Of a DNA stretch of 64,000 nt, positions 1 through 9,400 are shown piece by piece. Under the pieces are notes generated by a model. It was not told the DNA's origin and did no database searches. It saw nothing but the letters and a program-made list of their open reading frames with translations. Numbering within the stretch: position 1 is the first letter of the stretch; every line of letters starts with the position of its first letter. The position numbers and the translations under genes were made by a program. This DNA is from Autumnicola musiva. Its GTDB lineage: Bacteria; Bacteroidota; Bacteroidia; Flavobacteriales; Flavobacteriaceae. The DNA lies in the NCBI RefSeq assembly GCF_031846585.1, contig NZ_JAVRHK010000002.1, positions 464,287-528,286 of the forward strand. The letters run 5' to 3'.

Positions 1-117
1 TTGTTTATCACCAATTATATTGTGCTGCTGGGAGCAGAGCTTAATTCAGAAATTATGGATTATGTTCAGAAAGATCCCAATGCTGAAGCTCCATATAAAC
101 GTGCGGTTAAGAAGTAA
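1..117 (+). CDS. YihY/BrkB-family membrane protein, C-terminal end (partial)
   Basis: An open frame runs from the window edge to a TAA at 115-117 and encodes the last 38 residues of a larger protein. The segment reading YIVLLGAELNSEI resembles the final transmembrane segment and the GAELN motif of YihY/virulence factor BrkB family inner-membrane proteins. A charged tail rich in Lys and Pro follows. The start lies outside the window. The gene is convergent with, and overlaps by 11 bases, the minus-strand gene that ends at 107. The family call rests on one short motif, so it is tentative. Confidence 0.55.
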   Translation: MFITNYIVLLGAELNSEIMDYVQKDPNAEAPYKRAVKK

Positions 118-1303
118 TTACAGATGTGGTTTGGGCAATAAACTTTCTTTTCCAGAGATAATACCTTAATGCAATGTATGCTGGTGCTGCCAGGAACCCG
201 AGTGCTATACCCAGTAAGAAGAATAGGAATGTGAGAAATTTGATAAAGAGTTTGGTGAAAAAAGAACTACCCCGCGGAATGTATTTCCGGTAGGGAGAAA
301 ACAGGTGGATATTTGCTATCACGGCACTCACAACAAATCCCAGCACAGGTACAAATCCCAGGAAAAAAGAAAAAATGGTGATTTTATAGAATTTCCGGTT
401 TTGGCTTTTGATAAAGTCTTTTAAAGGAGGAGAATCAAAAATTGCAGTTCCACATTCTTTACATTGTTGGTGCGGTTTACTGCTTTGGAGTTTGTTGCCG
501 CAAGTAGGGCACCTCCTGTGGGAAAGCAGGTTTAACCGGTGCTTTTTAACATGCTGAACCAGCGCTTTTTTTCGTTGCCCCAGTATACCAATTTTATGTA
601 CATGAGTCATTTCGTGTTTGCAGTTCACACATTTTACTGCAAAAGGCAAATTGCTTTGCCTGCATTGCGGACATTCCACTTTTTGCTTTTCAAGCTTTTT
701 ATCATATCTCTTCCCAAGAAAAACCAGAAAGGCTATGACGGCAGCATAAATTATAACCATTAAAATTCCTGTCCAGATAAGCAGAAAAAATCCAAATACT
801 ACCAAACTGTCTTCCAGCCAGCTGGTGATTTTGCCTATAAATAGATTATCATCTTCATCTATATCTTCGAGAAAGCTGATAAAATCCCTTCTTAGCCCGG
901 CCAGCCAGTAAACGGCCAGGGTACCAACGGTAAGAAGGATCCAGAGCGGATTAAAAGCGGCCCATTGTACTTTTTCCAGAATATTGGCAGAAGCTTCATC
1001 TATAAAACTCAGGTTAATAAGCAAAAAGGACAAAGGCTTCATATAAGTCTCTGCTTCTTTTATAAGGTTCCGTACTTCGGTACTTTTATCTCCTATAATC
1101 TCCAGTAAACTTAATCCCCCTAGCAGAAAAAGTACCCAGTCCTGTGAAATAAACGCATCTTCCGGCAATGGAGAGACTTCACCCATTCCGGGGAAGTATT
1201 CAGGATAAGAGAGAAAAAATGCGGTAAGAAAGGCCGGAAGAAAAGTTCTTAGGGAAAATAAAGGAATAGAACCTATTATGGCTATGATTTGTGCTACAGA
1301 CAT
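107..1303 (-). CDS. DUF4126-like membrane protein with two C-terminal zinc ribbons
   Basis: 398 aa. The N-terminal half (about residues 1-150) is hydrophobic with several membrane segments and resembles DUF4126 proteins, which open with an 'LRTFLPAFL'-type helix. After a further hydrophobic segment near residues 165-195 come two CxxC...CxxC zinc-ribbon modules, CPQC/CVNC near 211-228 and CPTC/CKEC near 266-283. Two more membrane helices close the protein (about 305-385). No function is established for this architecture. It could be a membrane-anchored metal-binding or scaffold protein. It is transcribed with the same polarity as the PhzF and hydroxylase genes upstream, after a gap of about 150 bases, so it may have its own promoter. 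Confidence 0.6.
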   Translation of the reverse strand: MSVAQIIAIIGSIPLFSLRTFLPAFLTAFFLSYPEYFPGMGEVSPLPEDAFISQDWVLFLLGGLSLLEIIGDKSTEVRNLIKEAETYMKPLSFLLINLSFIDEASANILEKVQWAAFNPLWILLTVGTLAVYWLAGLRRDFISFLEDIDEDDNLFIGKITSWLEDSLVVFGFFLLIWTGILMVIIYAAVIAFLVFLGKRYDKKLEKQKVECPQCRQSNLPFAVKCVNCKHEMTHVHKIGILGQRKKALVQHVKKHRLNLLSHRRCPTCGNKLQSSKPHQQCKECGTAIFDSPPLKDFIKSQNRKFYKITIFSFFLGFVPVLGFVVSAVIANIHLFSPYRKYIPRGSSFFTKLFIKFLTFLFFLLGIALGFLAAPAYIALRYYLWKRKFIAQTTSVITS

Positions 1304-1457
1304 TTTAAAAAAATCTTTAGCCCAAGATAAGGAAGTTTTGGTGTTGCAGAATAAATTAAGTGGAATTCCTGGCTAAATGGAAGAACGGGAAAAGTGAAAT
1401 AAATTTAAGAGAAGAATCTGCTATAAAGCATCCGGAAAGAGTACCATTTTAGCGGAG

Positions 1458-2246
1458 TTAATTTATGAAAAGGCTTCCACTTGAGAAAATCTGCGCCTTA
1501 CCGGAAATTAGAACACGATCATCTTTTAGGGAACAATAAAGTTCACCGCCACGATCTGAAATTTGCTTTGCAAACATTTCATTTTTTCCAAGTTTTTGAC
1601 TCCAGTAGGGAATAAGAGAACAATGTGCAGAACCTGTAACAGGATCTTCAAACACCGAAGCTTTTGGAGTGAAGAATCTCGAAACAAAATCACAATCGTG
1701 GCCTGTGGAAGTGAAAATAACACCGCCGGTACCTAATTCAAGCTGATCAAAATACAACCTGTTAATTTGAATGTTTTTAATGTCTTCTTCGGAAGGATAA
1801 ACGAGTACAAAATCCCGCGCTTTTAAAACTTCCATCGGCTGAAGGTTAAGGGATTTTATTAGTAACTCCGGCATTTCTGTTAAGGAGGGATTGCGCGAGG
1901 GAAAATTTAGTGTATATCCTGAATTTCCTGCCTGTACCCTCAATTTTCCGCTTTGTGTTTGGAAAATAATTTCCTCTTCAGGATATTTCAGGATTTCCTT
2001 CAAGACATGAGCGGTAGCCAAAGTGGCATGTCCGCAGAGGTCAATTTCATATTCCGGAGTAAACCATCTAAGCTCTATTCCTTCAGGAGTAATAATAAAA
2101 AAAGCAGTTTCGGCAACAGCGTTTTCTTTTGCAATTTTAAGAAGCAAATTGTCTGGCAGCCATTCCTGAAGGGGTACTACGCAGGCAGGATTTCCGCAGA
2201 AAATATTTTCTGTAAAAGCATCTATCTGGTAAACCGGCAATTTCAT
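1458..2246 (-). CDS. PhzF-family isomerase/epimerase-like protein
   Basis: 262 aa, close to the usual length of about 260-300 aa for the PhzF family. The protein shows the family's opening (PVYQIDAFTENIFCGNPACVV), the AETAFF segment carrying the expected catalytic glutamate (Glu46), the DLCGHATLATAHV motif and the second-half DPVTGSAHCSL motif. These form the two pseudo-symmetric halves of the diaminopimelate epimerase-like fold. PhzF itself isomerises trans-2,3-dihydro-3-hydroxyanthranilate. No phenazine genes are nearby, so the substrate here is unknown. The protein has no signal peptide and is probably cytosolic. It lies 60 bases downstream of the hydroxylase gene on the same strand. Confidence 0.85.
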   Translation of the reverse strand: MKLPVYQIDAFTENIFCGNPACVVPLQEWLPDNLLLKIAKENAVAETAFFIITPEGIELRWFTPEYEIDLCGHATLATAHVLKEILKYPEEEIIFQTQSGKLRVQAGNSGYTLNFPSRNPSLTEMPELLIKSLNLQPMEVLKARDFVLVYPSEEDIKNIQINRLYFDQLELGTGGVIFTSTGHDCDFVSRFFTPKASVFEDPVTGSAHCSLIPYWSQKLGKNEMFAKQISDRGGELYCSLKDDRVLISGKAQIFSSGSLFIN

Positions 2247-2306
2247 AAAGTTTATTTCCTGTAAAGTTAATAAATAGGGGAAAGGTTAGAAGCGGGAGGA
2301 GCCTTA

Positions 2307-3200
2307 TTACGGCATTAGCACATCTTTATTTCCTTTCTCTTCCCGCTCCGGAACACTCCCATTGGGCAATATCCAGGGCCTGGGCTTGTTAAATGGCATT
2401 AATAAAAGATTTTTGATATTCTGTTCCTCCGGTTCCCGGTACGAGGGTACTCCAATGTTTATTTCATCCTGATGAATGTTGAGCCGTAAACTATGGTGCA
2501 GCCGGTCCCAGATATTAAAAATAATAGAATAGTTACTGTTGGTTTCACGGTGCACAATGGAATGATGTACGCCGTGCATTCGCGGAGTTACAATGATGTT
2601 GCTGATCACTTTTTCAAATTTAAACGGAATCCTCCAGTTGGAATGGTGAAAAAGTGTGGCTGTCTCAAATACTACTTCATAAATAAGTATCAGCCAGTAA
2701 GCCGGGCCAATGAGCAGGATTATAAAGCCGCGAAAGAATACCGAAAGAAAAATTTCACCAAAATGAAATCTCACAGCGGTAGTTACATCAAGATCGAGGT
2801 CTATGTGGTGAATATTGTGAAACCTCCATAAAAAATTGACCTGATGGTTAAGTAAATGCCAGAGATAATTGCCATAATCCAGCAACAGAAAACCACACAA
2901 AAATTCAAGCCATACCGGTAGGGAAAGCCAGTTAAGTAAACCAAAGTTGCTATTTTCAGCCAAAACGGACAGATAGATCAGCGCAGGAATAAGCGCAAGC
3001 CGTAAAGCCATAACTGCCGTAAAAGCTATTCCAATATTTCTTTTAATACGTTTCCATCTTTCAGCCTTCAGTTTTCTAAGGCGGCGGTAAGTTTCCGCTA
3101 AAAAAAGCAGCAAAAAGGAAGCTGCTAAAACCGGGCCTCCCCATTTATCTAAAATTTCGAAATAGATAAAGTCCTTAAAGAAATCCAGTACTTTCTCCAT
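2307..3200 (-). CDS. Sterol desaturase/fatty acid hydroxylase superfamily protein
   Basis: 297 aa integral membrane di-iron enzyme. Four or five hydrophobic segments bracket the histidine clusters of the superfamily: HLLNH, HNIHH, and a C-terminal HGVHH (with HH in LFHHSNW before it). These would ligate two irons for C-H oxidation of a lipid or carotenoid-like substrate. Length and spacing fit bacterial members such as sterol desaturase-like and beta-carotene hydroxylase-like proteins. The exact substrate cannot be read from the sequence. It follows the RND operon by about 50 bases on the same strand and could be co-transcribed with it, although its function is unrelated. Confidence 0.85.
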   Translation of the reverse strand: MEKVLDFFKDFIYFEILDKWGGPVLAASFLLLFLAETYRRLRKLKAERWKRIKRNIGIAFTAVMALRLALIPALIYLSVLAENSNFGLLNWLSLPVWLEFLCGFLLLDYGNYLWHLLNHQVNFLWRFHNIHHIDLDLDVTTAVRFHFGEIFLSVFFRGFIILLIGPAYWLILIYEVVFETATLFHHSNWRIPFKFEKVISNIIVTPRMHGVHHSIVHRETNSNYSIIFNIWDRLHHSLRLNIHQDEINIGVPSYREPEEQNIKNLLLMPFNKPRPWILPNGSVPEREEKGNKDVLMP

Positions 3201-3250
3201 TACTTTTGCTGTTTTTACTGAAGCCGGTGGACATTTTTATAATATAATCA

Positions 3251-6200
3251 TTATCCTTCTGCCGGCCGTGGATTTCGTTCCACAGTTTTACCTTTTTTAA
3301 TCATGAGACTAATATCTTCTAATATAAGGTACAGGCAGGGTACAATTACCAGAATTATAGAGGTTGCGAAAATAATTCCGAAACCAAGGGAAATTGCCAT
3401 GGGAATTAAATAAAATGCCTGGCTTGAAGTTTCCAGAATAATAGGTGTTAACCCTCCAAATGTGGTGAGGGTGGTAAGCATTATTGGCCGGAAACGCCGG
3501 AGACCTGCTTCATGAATAGCTTCATAAATACTCATTTTTTCCCTTTGCCTGTTGGCATAATCTATCATAATAAGGGAATCATTTACTACCACTCCAGATA
3601 AAGCGATTACTCCCATAAGGCTTACAAGAGAAAGGTCATATCCCAGGATAATATGTCCTATCACGGCACCAACAACTCCAAAAGGAATAGCCGTCATTAC
3701 AATAATAGGTTGTGTATAACTGCCAAAAGCAATTGCAAGCAGGGCGTAAATAAGTAACATAGCCATGGAAAAACCGCTCCAGAGGGTGTCTGTAGATTCA
3801 CGCATATCTGCCTGGCTGCCTTCAAAACTCCAGGTCAGTCCCGGGAAATCTGCACGAAGTTGCGGCAACACTTCTTGTTGTGTGGAGGCAAGTACCCTAC
3901 TTACCGCATTGGCAGGTTCTACATCCATCCCCACATTTACTACTCTGCGGCCGTCCCGCCTGTTAATGGTGGTAAAGGCTTCCCTTTGTTCCACCCGTAC
4001 CACATCCAGCAAGGGAACTTCCACGCCTTCAGGGGTTCTAACCACAAAATCTTCAAGATTCTGAATATCCTGGCGTTCTTCCAGAGGTAATTTCACCCGG
4101 ACTTCAATTTCGTTGGTGCCCCGTAATTGACGCATAGCCAATGCTCCGAAAAAGGCATTTCTCACCTGTCGGCCAATTTCGTTGGAGGTGAGGCCCAGGT
4201 TCCGGCCCTGGGGCAAAAGCTTAAAATCGTATTGTAGCTTTCCTTTATTATAATTATCACTTATGTCCCTGGTATTATCAAAAGCATCCATCCGCTCAAT
4301 AAAAGCTGTACTTGCTTGTTCGAGTACATCTATGTTGGAATGGCTTAAATCTACACTTATATCCTGCCGGGCACCGCCGGGACCCCGTTCAGCCTCGAAG
4401 GTTATCTGGTCTACTCCTTCAATATCGCCAATATTCTCACGCCAGATGGCAATTAGCTCCCGTGCAGTCATATCCCTTTGGTCTGGCGGTAGCATAACTA
4501 TTTCCACATCAATAAAATTCTGCCCTCTCACGTTTGTTTTTATACCTTCGGCTACTTCATAAAGATTATGTTCTTCAAACATTTTTTGAGTGGAACGGGT
4601 AATATCTTCAGCTACTTTTGCTGCCTGGTGAGGAGTGGTTCCCACCGGCAGGCGTACTCCCGCCTCAATCTCATCTGCGGCCACCTCAGGCATCATAATC
4701 ATTCCCATATGGTCGCTGTAGCCATAGCCACCAACTATAAGGAGCAGTGTCACTGCTGCACTAAGGGTGATATAGCGGTATTTTAGGCATAAGTCCAGTA
4801 ATGGTTTGTAATATTTTTCAATAATCCTGTCGAAGCCTTTGGCGAAAGATTGTTGCCATTTTTCCAGACGTACCACCCAACCTCTTTGTTTTTTAGGGGA
4901 AAGATGGCCAAGGTGTGAAGGCAGGATAAAAAGTGCTTCCAACAGGGAAACTGCCAGTATAATAATCACTACTGCAGGTAAAGGCCACCAGAATTTTCCT
5001 GTTTCCCCAGGCATAAACAATAACGGCACAAAGGCGATAATAGTGGTTATTACACTAAAGGCTACAGGCCTGGAAACATCCCTGGTTCCTTTAATTGCTG
5101 CTTCTATAAAGCCCATTCCCTGCTGCTGATATTCGTGCACATTTTCTCCCACTACAATGGCATCATCTACTACAATTCCCAGTACAACCAAAAAGCCAAA
5201 CATGGAGATCATATTGATGCTTAGACCGAAAAGTGGTAAAAAAATTATTCCGCCTATAAATGATATAGCCATTCCCATCATTACCCAGAAAGCCAGGCGG
5301 TATTCCAGGAAAAGTGTAAGAATAACCAGCACAATTACGATTGCCATGATACCATTTTCGGTAAGCAGTGAGAGCCGTTCTCGATAATCTTCAGCTCTGT
5401 TGCTGTCAATTCTAAAATTTACGCCCGGTGGTAATTGAAATTCTTCCAGAATGGTTTTAACAGTCTCTTCAATTTCAAGTGGAGACTGGTCGCCAATTCT
5501 GAAAATTTCCATGTCTACGGAAGGAGTCTGGTTGAATTGCCCGTGAAATCCTGTTTCTTCAAAGCCATCTGTAATTTCAGCAATATCGGCAAGATTTACT
5601 TTTGCGCCTGAAGTAGAAGATATAATAGTAATATTTCCAAATTCTTCAGCCCATTGTTTTCTTTCCTGCATTCTCAGCAGGATTTCTCCGGCCTGGGTTT
5701 CCACCGCCCCGGCGGGTACATCTTCGCTGGATTGGGCAATAATATCAGCTATCTGCCCCAGGGTAAGATTATATTTTCTCAAATTATTCCGCGGGATTTC
5801 CACATGAGTGACATATTCCGGGACATTGCCTATTTCAACCTGAGTGATATTGGGATTGCTTAAAAACCTGTTCCTTAGCCGCTCAGCTAATTGCCGAAGC
5901 GTCCAGATATCCACATCTCCATAGATACCAATTTCCATAACATCCTGCTGCCTGGATTGCAGATTCACTTCGGGCTGTTCAATATCGTCGGGAAAAGTTC
6001 TTATCCTGTTAACGGCCTGATCTATGTCCTGAAAAGCCTTCATCCGGTTGGTACCGGCTACAAGTTCTATAGAAACGTTTCCCGAACCTTCGTTGGCAGT
6101 GGAAACAATCTCCTTAATTCCCTGGATTCCACGTACGGCTTCTTCCACAGGGAGTAAGATTCCCTGCTCTACTTCGGCCGGTGCCGCACCGGGATAAACC

Positions 6201-6385
6201 ACATTTACATTCACAAAATCCAGCTGAAACTGTGGAAAAACTTCTTTTTGAATTTTGAACATGGTCCATATACCGCCGGCTATAAGAAGGATCATCAAAA
6301 GGTTTGCGGCAATAGAATTTCGTGCCATGTAACCTATGGCACCTTCTTTTCTGACTTTCTTTTTATTTTCTTCCTCCATAGCCAA
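3251..6385 (-). CDS. RND multidrug efflux transporter, HAE1/AcrB family
   Basis: 1044 aa inner-membrane proton-driven pump subunit. It has the expected plan: a first transmembrane helix near residues 23-42, a large periplasmic loop, a bundle of helices around 335-500 containing the VVDDAIVVGENV segment with the paired acidic residues of TM4, a second periplasmic loop, and a final helix bundle from about 860. The start codon lies one base past the adaptor's stop codon, so translation is tightly coupled to it. With the adaptor and outer membrane factor upstream it forms a full tripartite pump. Substrates are unknown, and a drug, bile or detergent role is only an inference from the family. No local TetR/MarR-type regulator is seen. 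Confidence 0.93.
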   Translation of the reverse strand: MAMEEENKKKVRKEGAIGYMARNSIAANLLMILLIAGGIWTMFKIQKEVFPQFQLDFVNVNVVYPGAAPAEVEQGILLPVEEAVRGIQGIKEIVSTANEGSGNVSIELVAGTNRMKAFQDIDQAVNRIRTFPDDIEQPEVNLQSRQQDVMEIGIYGDVDIWTLRQLAERLRNRFLSNPNITQVEIGNVPEYVTHVEIPRNNLRKYNLTLGQIADIIAQSSEDVPAGAVETQAGEILLRMQERKQWAEEFGNITIISSTSGAKVNLADIAEITDGFEETGFHGQFNQTPSVDMEIFRIGDQSPLEIEETVKTILEEFQLPPGVNFRIDSNRAEDYRERLSLLTENGIMAIVIVLVILTLFLEYRLAFWVMMGMAISFIGGIIFLPLFGLSINMISMFGFLVVLGIVVDDAIVVGENVHEYQQQGMGFIEAAIKGTRDVSRPVAFSVITTIIAFVPLLFMPGETGKFWWPLPAVVIIILAVSLLEALFILPSHLGHLSPKKQRGWVVRLEKWQQSFAKGFDRIIEKYYKPLLDLCLKYRYITLSAAVTLLLIVGGYGYSDHMGMIMMPEVAADEIEAGVRLPVGTTPHQAAKVAEDITRSTQKMFEEHNLYEVAEGIKTNVRGQNFIDVEIVMLPPDQRDMTARELIAIWRENIGDIEGVDQITFEAERGPGGARQDISVDLSHSNIDVLEQASTAFIERMDAFDNTRDISDNYNKGKLQYDFKLLPQGRNLGLTSNEIGRQVRNAFFGALAMRQLRGTNEIEVRVKLPLEERQDIQNLEDFVVRTPEGVEVPLLDVVRVEQREAFTTINRRDGRRVVNVGMDVEPANAVSRVLASTQQEVLPQLRADFPGLTWSFEGSQADMRESTDTLWSGFSMAMLLIYALLAIAFGSYTQPIIVMTAIPFGVVGAVIGHIILGYDLSLVSLMGVIALSGVVVNDSLIMIDYANRQREKMSIYEAIHEAGLRRFRPIMLTTLTTFGGLTPIILETSSQAFYLIPMAISLGFGIIFATSIILVIVPCLYLILEDISLMIKKGKTVERNPRPAEG

Positions 6386-6386
6386 T

Positions 6387-7598
6387 CTATTCTTGCATTT
6401 CCTGCTCTTCTGTTCCCATACCCGCAGCCGTAGAATCTTTCGCCTCCCTGAGATCTATGCCTTCAGCAACAGTGCTTAAATTAGTGGTTACCACAAGGTC
6501 TCCTTCCTGTAATCCAGTGGTTACATAGGCGTATTCAGCATCAGTCAGGATAATTTCAACATCTCTTATGCTTAATTTATCTTCTTCCATTACCCATACA
6601 GATCGGTTGCTGCGTACGTAATCACGATCTATGCGTACCACATTTTCTATTTCTTCCCCCATTATTTGCGCTTCCACAAACGCTCCAATCATAAGTTCAG
6701 GTTTGTCCTGCAGTGTATCTCCCTGTGCCAGGGGATCTGGAACCCTTACAAGAACCCGGGCGAGTCTTGTCTGGTCGTCCAGGGCTCCTACCTGTCGGTC
6801 CAGATATCCGGTACGATAAGCTTCGCCCCGCCATGCGGTGGAATTTTTAATTTTAACCATTGAACCTTTTTCTTCTTCAGAATCGGGAAAAGATAGCCAT
6901 TGCAGCTTATTTACCGGTACAGTAAGATTAATCCAGTATGCATCTGTACCTACGAGACGCCCAAGATCATCACCTGGAGTCACCTGGGAGCCTAAAGTAA
7001 CATTTTGTGCAAGTACATGTGCATCAAAAGGAGCTTTAATAGTGGTGCGATTCAGGTTTAATTGCGCCTGTTCCACAGATGCCTGTGCGGCCTTTATATT
7101 TCCCTTTACGGCATTTAGCTGGGGCTGGCGCAGGACAAGTGACCGCTCTTCTTCTGAGAGTGTATCGCCACCAATAAGCTGAAGATCCTGCTGGGCCACC
7201 TGTTGGCGCCCCATTTCCATATCCATATTGGTTTGTGACTGCAGTAAATCGCTTTTTCTCATTTCTAAAGTATTGCGATAATCAGAAGGGTCAATTTGTA
7301 AAAGAACCTCTCCTTTTTGTACAAATCCTCCTGGTGTAAAGGCATCAGATCTTTTAATAATTTGACCGCCTACTAACGGGCTTAGCATTACATCTTCTAC
7401 AGGCTGCACTGTTCCCGTTGCCACAATCATAGGCTGATAACTACCTTTTTCTACCTTCACCACATCAACCAGCATAGCAGACTTCCGGGTACTGCCTTCA
7501 GACTGCGCCGTTGGCTCTGTACTGAAAATAACAAAGGTTATCGCCGTTCCAATCAGCAATATTCCAATGCAGATGAATATTATTTTTTTGGTACTCAT
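6387..7598 (-). CDS. RND efflux periplasmic adaptor (membrane fusion protein)
   Basis: 403 aa. An N-terminal hydrophobic anchor (residues 5-25) leads into the HlyD/AcrA-type plan: a lipoyl half-domain near 75-110 (GGQI...LLQIDPSDY), an alpha-helical hairpin near 110-185, the second lipoyl half (TTIKAPFDAHV) and a beta-barrel domain, ending in an acidic tail. It bridges the pump encoded immediately downstream and the TolC-like factor encoded immediately upstream. The three genes form one minus-strand operon with gaps of 24 bases and 1 base. Confidence 0.92.
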   Translation of the reverse strand: MSTKKIIFICIGILLIGTAITFVIFSTEPTAQSEGSTRKSAMLVDVVKVEKGSYQPMIVATGTVQPVEDVMLSPLVGGQIIKRSDAFTPGGFVQKGEVLLQIDPSDYRNTLEMRKSDLLQSQTNMDMEMGRQQVAQQDLQLIGGDTLSEEERSLVLRQPQLNAVKGNIKAAQASVEQAQLNLNRTTIKAPFDAHVLAQNVTLGSQVTPGDDLGRLVGTDAYWINLTVPVNKLQWLSFPDSEEEKGSMVKIKNSTAWRGEAYRTGYLDRQVGALDDQTRLARVLVRVPDPLAQGDTLQDKPELMIGAFVEAQIMGEEIENVVRIDRDYVRSNRSVWVMEEDKLSIRDVEIILTDAEYAYVTTGLQEGDLVVTTNLSTVAEGIDLREAKDSTAAGMGTEEQEMQE

Positions 7599-7622
7599 AA
7601 TTTTTTAATCTTTCTTTTTCTG

Positions 7623-9008
7623 TTAAGGTTCTGCAGGCCTTTCTGGCTCAAATCCTCCTGCCAGAGCGCGATATAGGGCAACCCTTATCTCAAGTAAACT
7701 TTGCCTTGCCTCAAGAATATCCCTTTCCAATTGTTGTTCCTGATCTAAAGTAAGCAATACATCAAGATACTCGCTTATGCCATTTAGAAATTCCAGTCTT
7801 AATTGTCTACTGGTTTTCTCGGCTAACTCTGTTCGCCGTTGCAATACTTCAAGCTGTTCTTTCTGTTTTATTTCTCTTACCATTGCATCTTCTACCTCTC
7901 TGAATGCGGTAAGTACAGTTTGTCCATAAAGGTAAAGCTGCCGGTTTTTTAAAGCTTCAGTTCTGTCTACTTCTGCTCTTATTCTGCCGGCATAGAATAT
8001 TGGCGCTGCAATATTACCGGCAAGAGTATATGCCCAGTTCTGGAAAAGTGAATTGTAGTCGTTGGAACGGTTCTGGCCCTGAACATTTAATGACAACTGC
8101 GGAAATTTACTCCGTATGGCCTGTGCCATATCCCGGTCTGTTGCTAATACCAAGTTATAAGCCTGCAAAACATCGGGGCGACGACGAATAAGTTCCAGCG
8201 GAAGGCCGGTAGCCGGAAGTGGTGGCAGGCCCGGAAGACTGTCCTTAGGTAATTCCATTAAATTCTGTGGTGGAGAACCTAATAAAACTGCCAGCTCATT
8301 TTCAAAAAGTTCCACCTGGGTCTCATAAGCAATTTTCTGATTTCTTGTACTTTCCAGTAATTGTTCCTGTCTTAAGATATCTACAGCTCTTATCTGGCCG
8401 CCTACAAAACGTGCCCGGATAAGCCTCATGATATTTTCATTGGTTTCAATTTGCTTATTCGCCAGTTCCAGCTGTTTTCTTGCAGTAAGCAGCCGGTACC
8501 AGGCGTTGCTTATTTCTGCGGAAAGAGTCATGGCAGCCGACTGGTAATCGTAGTATGTAGCCTGGGCGCGAAATTCCTCAGCTTCAATACCGGATTGAAT
8601 CCTTCCCCATAAATCTACTTCATATGAAGCAGAAAGTCCTAACTGGAAATTTTCACCACCTGCAAAATCAGGTTGCGGGCGGCTCCTCGCAGTTTGAGCT
8701 GAGGCCCCTATTGCGGGCCAGAGATAAGAAGATTCCCTTCTCACTACAGCCAAAGCTGCTCTAAATTGTTCCCAGTTTCCTGCAAGGGCAAGGTTTTCTT
8801 CAAGGCCGGTTTCTACGAGTAAATTTAATGCAGGGTCATCAAAAGCTGTCCACCATTTGTCAGGGACTAAATCATCGCCTGAATAGGTGAACTCCTGGGG
8901 TTCGTCAATTGGGGCTTCTACATCCTGTAATTTGGGAGCACAGGAATAGATTCCGCAGCAGGTAAAGCAGAGCAGGGGAAGCCATAGCAATAGCCTGCGT
9001 TTTTTCAA
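7623..9008 (-). CDS. TolC-family outer membrane efflux lipoprotein (NodT-like)
   Basis: 461 aa. An N-terminal lipoprotein signal with a cysteine after a hydrophobic run (GIYSCAPK) fits acylation, as in NodT/OprM-type outer membrane factors. The protein carries two repeated coiled-coil modules, with the motif RRPDVLQAYNLVLATDRDMAQA near the middle typical of the family. It supplies the outer membrane channel for the downstream adaptor and RND pump. It is the first gene of the minus-strand efflux operon, so the promoter should lie in 9009-9400, shared with the divergent adenylase gene. Confidence 0.92.
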   Translation of the reverse strand: MKKRRLLLWLPLLCFTCCGIYSCAPKLQDVEAPIDEPQEFTYSGDDLVPDKWWTAFDDPALNLLVETGLEENLALAGNWEQFRAALAVVRRESSYLWPAIGASAQTARSRPQPDFAGGENFQLGLSASYEVDLWGRIQSGIEAEEFRAQATYYDYQSAAMTLSAEISNAWYRLLTARKQLELANKQIETNENIMRLIRARFVGGQIRAVDILRQEQLLESTRNQKIAYETQVELFENELAVLLGSPPQNLMELPKDSLPGLPPLPATGLPLELIRRRPDVLQAYNLVLATDRDMAQAIRSKFPQLSLNVQGQNRSNDYNSLFQNWAYTLAGNIAAPIFYAGRIRAEVDRTEALKNRQLYLYGQTVLTAFREVEDAMVREIKQKEQLEVLQRRTELAEKTSRQLRLEFLNGISEYLDVLLTLDQEQQLERDILEARQSLLEIRVALYRALAGGFEPERPAEP

Positions 9009-9400
9009 AATACTGTAAATGGTTAAAATAACTTTAACTTGGTCTTTAAAGGCACATTAAAAATTGGAAAACTTTCTATCAAAATTGCTGCCTGATTTAA
9101 TTTTTGAATTTCTCCTTGTGGAGTTTCCCTAAAGTTACAGTTTTTTTATATCTGGGCAACGAATTTATATTTTGTTGAAGCAAGATGATAAGAAAATTCT
9201 GAATAAATAAAATTTACAGCCTGTTCAGAAAAGGAAAAAATACCTTTACGTACATTAGCTGAAAATTTTCAATAAAGAGGTAGTTTCACTTTAATAAAGA
9301 AGGTTAAACTGTCTGCTATAATCAAACGGATTAATTATCTTCATTTCAGGATGAAGTTGCTTAGAATTGTTGATGGCAATTCTGAATAATTAGAATATAC
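9009..9400. promoter_or_regulatory. Divergent intergenic region with two leader hairpins
   Basis: This 392-bp AT-rich gap separates the efflux operon (minus) from the acyl-adenylase homologue (plus) and must hold both promoters. I could not place a clear Bacteroidota -33/-7 pair. Close to the plus-strand gene are two perfect inverted repeats: CTTCAT/ATGAAG at 9339-9344 and 9351-9356 with a 6-base loop, and AGAATTG/CAATTCT at 9363-9369 and 9377-9383 with a 7-base loop. The second ends 17 bases before the ATG. They could form leader RNA structures or be protein-binding sites. Confidence 0.4.
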
